Below are positions 1 to 4,876 of a DNA stretch of 6,998 nucleotides, in pieces (the first letter of the stretch is position 1; every line of letters begins with the position of its first letter). Origin of the DNA: Candidatus Omnitrophota bacterium (GTDB lineage: Bacteria > Verrucomicrobiota > Verrucomicrobiia > Limisphaerales > UBA1319); assembly GCA_023473405.1 (NCBI GenBank), contig JAMCZD010000346.1, positions 1 through 6,998 of the forward strand. The letters run 5' to 3'. A model generated the notes under the pieces. It made no database searches. It was not told where the DNA came from and saw only the letters and a program-made list of their open reading frames with translations. A program made the position numbers and the translations under genes.

Positions 1-672
1 GATGGCTTCGTCGCATCCGGCCACGTCATTGAAGGTAACGCCGGTTTGTTTGTCGGCAATCAACCGGGCCTTGCTCTTGCCAAAGCTGAGCAGTGATTGC
101 CCGGCGTTCCCCATCCGGCGCGCGATAAAGGCCCACACCAGCAGCATAAGGCCAATCGGCAGCACCCAAGCCATCAGAAACTCCGATATAAAGTTGGGAC
201 GCACACCGGTAAACTTCACCCCGGCCTTCTCCAACTCCGAAACCAGTTGTGGGTCGTCCACCCGCACCGTCCGGAACAAAAACGTCTTCCCCGCTTTCGC
301 CTCCGAAACTGCGTTGGTGGAGGCAACCGACTTCTCGTTCACGGGCGCCGAAACGCCGGGAGGCGACTTTTCGGGCGCGACCGCCTTGGCCGGCGCGGTC
401 ACGCCGGGGGCGGCTGGCGCCGGCGGTGCCGCCTTGAGTTGAATCTTGCCGGTGATCTCGTCCTGTCTTACGGAGCATTCGACCACCTCACCGCGGGCCA
501 GGTATTCCTTGAACTGGCTGTAGGGAATGGTCTCGATTGACATTTGTGAGAAGGTTTGCTGCCAAATCCAAAGCAACAGGATGGCCAGGACAATGTAGCC
601 GAGTGAAAACCGCCATTGCGGATTCCCACGGGGCGTCATCTTTCCTTTTGGATCATTTTGTCCGCGCTTCAT
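1..672 (-). CDS. ftsH: ATP-dependent zinc metalloprotease FtsH, N-terminal part (runs off left edge)
   Basis: FtsH is a membrane-anchored AAA+ protease that pulls misfolded and regulatory proteins into a zinc protease chamber. Only the first 224 residues are present. They show a short basic cytoplasmic N-terminus, a first membrane segment at about 22-38, a periplasmic domain beginning with the typical IPYSQF at 49-54, a second membrane segment at about 164-183, and the family signature GVTFNDVAGCDEA at about 211-223, where the AAA domain starts. Walker motifs and the HExxH zinc site lie outside the window. An Ala/Pro/Val-rich low-complexity linker at about 81-115 interrupts the periplasmic domain. 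The ATG at 672 was chosen because AAGGA sits 4 nt upstream. An in-frame ATG at 639 also has AAGGA nearby and would remove 11 polar residues. This is the last visible gene of the minus-strand group, 39 nt after the MarC-family gene. Identification is confident; the start is less so. Confidence 0.93.
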   Translation of the reverse strand, partial: MKRGQNDPKGKMTPRGNPQWRFSLGYIVLAILLLWIWQQTFSQMSIETIPYSQFKEYLARGEVVECSVRQDEITGKIQLKAAPPAPAAPGVTAPAKAVAPEKSPPGVSAPVNEKSVASTNAVSEAKAGKTFLFRTVRVDDPQLVSELEKAGVKFTGVRPNFISEFLMAWVLPIGLMLLVWAFIARRMGNAGQSLLSFGKSKARLIADKQTGVTFNDVAGCDEAI

Positions 673-676
673 GTAG

Positions 677-681
677 TCCTT
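677..681 (-). promoter_or_regulatory. Shine-Dalgarno site for ftsH
   Basis: On the minus strand AAGGA is followed by CTAC and then the ATG at 672. It is one of the few clear ribosome binding sites in the window and favours the upstream start. A competing AAGGA at 643-647 precedes the in-frame ATG at 639 with 3 nt spacing. Confidence 0.55.
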
Positions 682-711
682 ATTGTTGTGACCTGCCGTG
701 GGTCTATGTTA

Positions 712-1353
712 CTATAGCATTGCCTTGAGTTTTATCACCAATTGAGTTGCCGCGTTGATCATGAACTGGATAGCGATGGCGGCGAGCAGCAGGCCCATGA
801 TCCGATTGGTGAGTCGCATGGCTATCGGGTTCAGCCATCGCGCCCCGCGAACCGCCCAGCGCAAGATAAAGAAACATAAAGCCGAAACAACCAATACGCA
901 AATATACAAGGCGATCTTCTGAGCCATTCCATTGGCCTGGTTCTGCAGCAGGATCACCGTCGTGATCGCCCCCGGCCCGGCCAGCATCGGCACCGCCAGC
1001 GGCGTTATTGCGATATCCTCCTTAACTACCCCGGCGTCGGTTTCCTCGCTGGTCTCGCGCACCGGCGATGACCTGGCCTGCAGCATGTCCAGCGACACCA
1101 TGAGCAAGACCAGGCTGCCGGCTACCTGGAAGGCTTCGAGGGTGATGCCGAGCAACTTGAAAACCCATTGGCCGATGGCGGCAAAAACTATTAGGACCGC
1201 CGCAGTGGTTGTCGAGGCCAGTCGGGCCATGCGGATTCTCTGTTCCGGGGTGTTGGAGGCTGTCATGGCCAGAAAAGCCGGCACGATCGCGATTGGATCG
1301 ACAATGACCAACAGCGAGCTGGCCGCCAGCAGCATGTACGCCGTCAGGCTCAT
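712..1353 (-). CDS. MarC family integral membrane protein (UPF0056/NAAT type)
   Basis: The protein has 213 residues, the usual size for the MarC family, and is mostly hydrophobic with about six membrane segments. Family marks are VDPI at 18-21 in the first helix, GIxxxAFxxAG at 69-79, a polar charged loop at about 92-112, and EDxAxxPLAxPxLAGPGAITT at 112-132, followed by RxMGLLLAAIAxQ near the C-terminus. MarC proteins sit in the inner membrane. Their role is poorly defined: amino-acid transport is reported for one archaeal member, and the old link to multiple antibiotic resistance in E. coli was not upheld. The ATG at 1353 overlaps the stop of the upstream gene as ATGA, which suggests translational coupling and rules against the longer open frame reaching 1518, whose extra 55 residues are Arg-rich and unlike the family. 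A weak GGTGG precedes the start. Confidence 0.9.
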   Translation of the reverse strand: MSLTAYMLLAASSLLVIVDPIAIVPAFLAMTASNTPEQRIRMARLASTTTAAVLIVFAAIGQWVFKLLGITLEAFQVAGSLVLLMVSLDMLQARSSPVRETSEETDAGVVKEDIAITPLAVPMLAGPGAITTVILLQNQANGMAQKIALYICVLVVSALCFFILRWAVRGARWLNPIAMRLTNRIMGLLLAAIAIQFMINAATQLVIKLKAML

Positions 1354-1844
1354 GGTCCACCGGGCGCCAACACTGCCTCGGTCATGCCGTGGATGATTTT
1401 CTTGTCTGCGGGACAAACGGTGGCTAAAATCCCGCACAATCGCGCCCGGGCCGCATCGCCTTCGCCGGCGACGAAGAAATACGGGCAAAGGCGGACGCGG
1501 CCTTCCATGGGCGCCCATTCGTTTCGCTCGAAATCGAACCAGTCGGTTCTGACAATTCTTGGCTTATGGTACCGCTGCAACACGTAGGGCGACCGGCTCG
1601 CGCTCTCCAAGGCCGTGTCCACCGCGGCGCTCCAGTGTTCGAGGGAGAGATCGCTGCCCAGGTGCACGCCGCGCGCGCCCCAGGCCAGCTCGGAAAAACC
1701 GGAGACTTTGAGAATCAACTGGCGCTCGCGTTTGGACAGAGATTTGAGTTGCTGCCAATCGGTGAGGTTCAGTTCGGGAATGGCCGCCTGCGGCGGAAGC
1801 GGAGCCGGGTCAACCAGCCAGGTATAAGGCACCCAACGGCGCAT
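1350..1844 (-). CDS. C-terminal fragment of a frameshifted uncharacterised protein with ATP-grasp-like motifs
   Basis: This open frame of 164 residues is the downstream part of the gene whose N-terminal part lies at 1769-2722. The first in-frame ATG is at 1844, but coding sense extends further upstream in this frame (AELGESFFLR just before the Met), so that ATG is probably internal and not a real start. Visible motifs are the segment ending ILKVSG with K46, GARGVxLGSD at 56-65, an acidic and Trp-containing helix, then PYVLQRY at 86-92 and RARLC / CPADKKIIHG later on. The pattern of Lys, then a Gly-rich turn G-x-RGVxLG, then VLQxY resembles the nucleotide-binding part of circularly permuted ATP-grasp enzymes. 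This is a by-eye resemblance, not a profile hit. The stop overlaps the start of the MarC-family gene (ATGA). I do not recognise the family by name. Confidence 0.7.
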   Translation of the reverse strand: MRRWVPYTWLVDPAPLPPQAAIPELNLTDWQQLKSLSKRERQLILKVSGFSELAWGARGVHLGSDLSLEHWSAAVDTALESASRSPYVLQRYHKPRIVRTDWFDFERNEWAPMEGRVRLCPYFFVAGEGDAARARLCGILATVCPADKKIIHGMTEAVLAPGGP

Positions 1845-2722
1845 TCGCAGGAAGAAGCTCTCTCCCAGTTCAGCCGCCAGAATTCACGCAAATTCCAGTT
1901 CCACAGCAGGGCGAACAGCATCTTTTCCTCGAATATAGGCTTGGGCGGCGGCGTCACCCGCAGCCGGTTTGAAATAGCCCGTTCGAAGAGCAGCGCCGCG
2001 TTGGGCACGTTGGCCAGGTCAAACAGCTCAAAGAAACGATAAACCGCGTCGCCGTCGCCAAAATCCCGGTAGCTGACCTCGCGCACCTCGAATTGGGAGG
2101 AGAGCCCGGGCATCTGGTTCAGGCGCTGGCACAACCACTGCATTTCGGGCCGATACGTACCCGCCTCATCGGAAAGGACGATGTGAACCCTCGGCGCGTT
2201 GCCGAACTGACTGGCGAAGCCGAGCAACATGCCATCGGCGCCACCCACCGTTTGGGCACCCGCCCGGGCATACGTCTCGTTCAGCCAGGCGGTAAGACCG
2301 ATCCCGCCGGGAACGCTATCCAGTTCAACCAAACAAAGCCCGTCCTCCGTAAGCAGCAGATCGGGGCGAATGACCCGCGGGATGTCGTTCTTCAGGGCCG
2401 GCGATCGCTGCCATTGGACGAGTTGTTCAGACTTGCCCCGATCGAGCCACTCGGCCACCCAGGCCGGCTGTTGTCCCATTACGCTCTCGCGGTACAACCG
2501 GTTAGCCGACCGGTGAAACTGCAACAATACGCGCCCCATCATTTCCAGCTCCGCCATCAGGGCTGGTCCCAGGACAAAAGGGGTCGAGGAGATGCGCCAC
2601 TTCAGACCGGCAAACAGGCCTCCGGGCGGGATTCGATCGCGGATGTAGCGCGCCAGTTCCGGGCTTGGGCCCACGTCCGTTGGGGCGAGGTCTTTCACCG
2701 CGTCAAGTCCGAATCTGGCCAT
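1769..2722 (-). CDS. N-terminal fragment of the same frameshifted uncharacterised protein
   Basis: The open frame encodes 317 residues, of which about 283 are genuine. The last 34, Arg-rich and ending RRRRPFPN, are read in the wrong frame after a one-base loss near 1873-1877. Joining both parts gives about 456 residues. The frame is soluble-looking, with no signal peptide or membrane segment. IRPDLLLTEDGLCLVELDSVPGG (118-140) resembles the acidic metal-binding segment of ATP-grasp-like ligases, with R119, D121, E133 and D135 as candidate ligands. The stretch FEEKMLFALLW at 264-274 leads into the break. The ATG at 2722 was chosen over a TTG two codons upstream. It lies inside the end of proA (20 nt overlap), which suggests co-translation with proA; no good Shine-Dalgarno is visible. 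The function is unknown, and a peptide-bond or amide-forming ligase is only a guess. Confidence 0.72.
   Translation of the reverse strand: MARFGLDAVKDLAPTDVGPSPELARYIRDRIPPGGLFAGLKWRISSTPFVLGPALMAELEMMGRVLLQFHRSANRLYRESVMGQQPAWVAEWLDRGKSEQLVQWQRSPALKNDIPRVIRPDLLLTEDGLCLVELDSVPGGIGLTAWLNETYARAGAQTVGGADGMLLGFASQFGNAPRVHIVLSDEAGTYRPEMQWLCQRLNQMPGLSSQFEVREVSYRDFGDGDAVYRFFELFDLANVPNAALLFERAISNRLRVTPPPKPIFEEKMLFALLWNWNLREFWRLNWERASSCECAVGCLIPGWLTRLRFRRRRPFPN
1873..1877 (-). other. Frameshift point joining the two fragments
   Basis: Up to EFW the upstream frame makes sense. From AELGESFFLRMRRWVPYTW onward only the neighbouring frame does. Adding one base in the CGG at about 1874-1876 restores a continuous frame (FWRAELGES) of 457 codons ending at 1353, plus the stop. 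There is no slippery heptamer and no in-frame stop next to the site, so programmed frameshifting is not supported. A consensus error or a recent mutation is more likely. Confidence 0.75.
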
Positions 2723-3977
2723 TGCCAAAGCCGAGCCACTTGTAGGTAGTCAATTCCTCGAGGCCCATCGGGCCGCGGGCGCCGATCTTGTCCGTGCTTA
2801 TGCCGATCTCCGCCCCCATACCGAACTCGCCGCCATCTGTAAATCGGGTCGAGGCGTTCCAATAAACCGCGGCTGAATCGACCTCGGCCAGGAACTTCCT
2901 CGCCCGGGGACCGTCCCTGGTGACAATACAGTCCGAATGAGCTGACCCATAGCGGCTGATATGATCGATGGCCGCCTCGATATCATCCACAACCCGGACA
3001 GCCAGGATCAAGTCGAGGTATTCGGCATACCAATCCTCTTCAAGGGCGCTCTTGAGGTGCGGGAAATGGTTGCGCAACAGTTCGCGCGCGGTATCGTCAA
3101 CTCTCAATTCGACCTTCAAAGCAGTCAATTTCCGGGCTATGGCCGGCAGAAAAACCGGGGCGATGGCCTTGTCAACCAGCAAGGTTTCCATGGCGTTGCA
3201 CACCCCGGGGCGCTGGCACTTGGCGTTGATCACGATCTCCTCGGCCATCTTCAGGTCTGCCGACCCGTCCACATAAACGTGGCAAACCCCCTTGTAATGC
3301 TTGATCACCGGCACACGCGAACATTCCGCCACCGCCCGGATCAAACCCTCGCCCCCCCCGCGGGATGCACAGGTCACATACCCCGTCAGGGCCAGCAATT
3401 CCTTGATTGCATCACGGTCCGGCGTCAGCACCACCTGGATGGCGTGTTCAGGCAAATGCGGGAACCGCCTTTTCAAAGCATTCGTCATCACGCGGGCCAC
3501 GGCCTCGTTCGAGCGTAATGCCTCCTTGCCACCCCGCAGGATCGTGGCGTTGCCGGACTTGAAACAGAGCCCGGCCGCGTCGGCGGTCACGTTGGGTCGC
3601 GACTCGAAAATGATCACGATCACGCCGATGGGCGAGGTGACCTTTTGCAGTTTCAGACCGTTTGGGCGCACCCGTTCGTCCAATACCCTGCCCACCGGGT
3701 CCGGCAACGAAGCCACTTCCCGCAATCCATTGGCCATCAGCGAGAGCCGCCGGTCGTCCAGCCGCAACCGGTCCAGCATGGCGGAGGCAAGGCCATGGCT
3801 CGTTCCATCGGCTAAATCAAGCGCGTTGGCCTCGAGAATTCCGCCCCGCTCTTTCTCGAGGGCTTCGGCCATGGCCAGCAACGCCGCGTTCTTATCCGCC
3901 GTGGACAGCCTGGCCAGTTGTCGCGCCGCCGCCTTGGCCTGCCGGGCCAGGAGCAGCATCTGTTCGCTCAAGATCAT
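2703..3977 (-). CDS. proA: Glutamate-5-semialdehyde dehydrogenase (gamma-glutamyl phosphate reductase)
   Basis: ProA reduces L-glutamyl 5-phosphate with NADPH to glutamate 5-semialdehyde, the second step of proline synthesis in the cytoplasm. The protein has 424 residues, close to the usual 415-420. Landmarks are SPIGVIxIIFESRPNV in the nucleotide-binding part, ATILRGGKEA ending at 153, SRVPVIKHYKGVCHVYVD, the catalytic cysteine C260 in QRPGVCNAMETLLV, and NASTRFTDGGEFGMGAEIGISTDKxxARGPMGLEELTTYK near the C-terminus, so the gene is full length. The ATG at 3977 has GGTGG 2 nt upstream; a TTG at 4001 is less likely. Residues 202-207 read TCASRG where the family has a DxxIPR segment (E. coli: YVDMLIPRGG). 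This is explained by a -1 indel near 3375 and a +1 indel in the G run at 3352-3359. It is the first gene of the minus-strand group. The proB gene is not in the window. Confidence 0.96.
   Translation of the reverse strand: MILSEQMLLLARQAKAAARQLARLSTADKNAALLAMAEALEKERGGILEANALDLADGTSHGLASAMLDRLRLDDRRLSLMANGLREVASLPDPVGRVLDERVRPNGLKLQKVTSPIGVIVIIFESRPNVTADAAGLCFKSGNATILRGGKEALRSNEAVARVMTNALKRRFPHLPEHAIQVVLTPDRDAIKELLALTGYVTCASRGGGEGLIRAVAECSRVPVIKHYKGVCHVYVDGSADLKMAEEIVINAKCQRPGVCNAMETLLVDKAIAPVFLPAIARKLTALKVELRVDDTARELLRNHFPHLKSALEEDWYAEYLDLILAVRVVDDIEAAIDHISRYGSAHSDCIVTRDGPRARKFLAEVDSAAVYWNASTRFTDGGEFGMGAEIGISTDKIGARGPMGLEELTTYKWLGFGNGQIRT
3352..3376 (-). other. Compensating -1/+1 indel pair inside proA
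   Basis: Read on the coding strand, the frame goes wrong after TATGTG (one G appears missing near 3375-3376) and is restored in a run of eight G (plus strand C at 3352-3359). With one G added at the first point and one removed from the run, the segment becomes YVDLCIPRGGEGL, which fits the ProA family. As printed it is YVTCASRGGGEGL, the same length. The rest of the gene is undisturbed. Confidence 0.75.
3674..3734 (-). repeat. 61-bp inverted repeat, copy inside proA
   Basis: The reverse complement of this stretch is identical over 61 bases to the last 61 bases of the window. Here it is at home: it encodes ANGLREVASLPDPVGRVLDE plus flanking bases of proA, and proA-like sequence continues on both sides. 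The match stops at 3735, where the two copies differ. Confidence 0.97.
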
Positions 3978-4028
3978 ATCCACCAAATTACCCCAACCCA
4001 ACCAAGTTTAAAGCCCGAACTTGGCCAT

Positions 4029-4059
4029 TTGACTCTTGTCATTTCAGGTAGATTGTATT
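4029..4059 (+). promoter_or_regulatory. Possible sigma-70-like promoter in the divergent gap
   Basis: The 194-bp gap between the divergent proA and coaE genes must hold promoters for both directions. On the plus strand TTGACT (4029-4034) is followed after 19 bases by TGTATT (4054-4059), five and four matches to the -35 and -10 consensus. It would start transcription about 100 bases before coaE. The spacing is longer than ideal. No convincing element was found for the proA direction, and no operator or riboswitch is apparent. Confidence 0.22.
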
Positions 4060-4171
4060 AAGAGGTTTCCAGACTTGGCGCGACCGTTTCTTCCCGCCTG
4101 ACCGCGCAGTTCGGTTCTCGAAAGGTTTCCGAATCTATCGGTCCGGCAGCCGGTTCCCAAGCTACCAACGC

Positions 4172-4771
4172 ATGAGGCTCATCGGTTTAACCGGAGGCAT
4201 TGGCATGGGCAAGTCCGCCGCTGTCGAGTTGTTGCGGCAGCGCGGCGTGCCCGTGGTGGATACGGATATCATCGCGCGCCAGGTGGTCGAGCCCGGCCAG
4301 CCCGCTTTGGCGGAGATCAAAGCCGCGTTCGGCCTGAATGTTTTTGCCGAAGATGGCCGTCTGCGCCGTGATGTCCTGGCCGAGCGCGTGTTTGCCAACC
4401 CGGCGGACCGGCGGAGGCTCGAGTCGATTTTGCATCCCCGGATTCGCGCTGTATGGCAGGCGGAAGCGGAGGCGTGGCGTGCCGCCGGGCGTGAATTGGG
4501 CGTGGTGGTTATCCCTTTGCTGTTCGAAACCGGTGCCGAAAAGCACTTCCACGCGACGGTCTGTCTGGCTTGTTCGCCGGCCACGCAACGCCGCCGGTTG
4601 CGCGAACGCGGTTGGACCGATGCCGAGATCGACCGCCGCATCCGGGCCCAGTGGCCGCTCGAAACCAAAATCGCCCGCGCCGATTTCGTGATCTGGACCG
4701 AAGGCAGTTTGTCACTCCACGCCGAGCAATTGGACCGAATCCTGGGCGCGCTTGCGGGTGAAGCGATCTGA
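4172..4771 (+). CDS. coaE: Dephospho-CoA kinase
   Basis: CoaE phosphorylates the 3'-hydroxyl of the ribose of dephospho-CoA with ATP, the last step of coenzyme A synthesis, in the cytoplasm. The 199 residues match the family size. The P-loop is GGIGMGKS at 8-15, followed by VVDTDIIAR at 28-36 with the aspartates of the active site, then LHPRIR at 87-92, IPLLFETG at 114-121 from the CoA-binding part, and a lid-like basic helix RRRLRERGWTDAEIDRRIRAQW leading to K and ADFVI before the C-terminus. All expected segments are present and the frame is clean, unlike proA. The ATG at 4172 begins directly before the P-loop strand, leaving no room for a later start. No Shine-Dalgarno is visible in the bases before it. 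It is divergent from proA. The gap to the next gene is 105 bp without a clear hairpin terminator. Confidence 0.96.
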   Translation: MRLIGLTGGIGMGKSAAVELLRQRGVPVVDTDIIARQVVEPGQPALAEIKAAFGLNVFAEDGRLRRDVLAERVFANPADRRRLESILHPRIRAVWQAEAEAWRAAGRELGVVVIPLLFETGAEKHFHATVCLACSPATQRRRLRERGWTDAEIDRRIRAQWPLETKIARADFVIWTEGSLSLHAEQLDRILGALAGEAI

Positions 4772-4876
4772 GACTGACAAACTGCTTGTATTTTTGCCTC
4801 GAGGTCGGTCTTATTGCGTGGCGACACTAAACCAAACTCACAATATTTTAGGCGCCCGCTAAGACATGAAGTTTCC

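Noticed and set aside
712..1518. Longer start for the MarC-family gene, adding 55 residues
   Set aside because: The extension is Arg-rich, overlaps the upstream gene by about 170 bases, and the family begins at the hydrophobic MSLTAYM with an ATGA-coupled start.
1861..1882. Programmed ribosomal frameshift in the ATP-grasp-like gene
   Set aside because: No slippery heptamer, no in-frame stop at the shift point and no obvious stimulatory hairpin. A one-base error or mutation explains it better.
2093..2749. Plus-strand open frame of 218 codons opposite the ATP-grasp-like gene
   Set aside because: The sense strand encodes a coherent protein linked to neighbours by overlaps. The antisense product has no domain-like pattern.
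3301..4011. Plus-strand open frame of 236 codons opposite proA
   Set aside because: It is antisense to an unmistakable ProA, its product is Ser/Arg/Ala-rich with no recognisable motif, and long antisense frames are expected in G+C-rich coding DNA.
4772..4876. Terminator or promoter between coaE and the SBBP gene
   Set aside because: There are T-rich and A/T-rich patches, but no stem followed by a T run and no -35/-10 pair with acceptable spacing.
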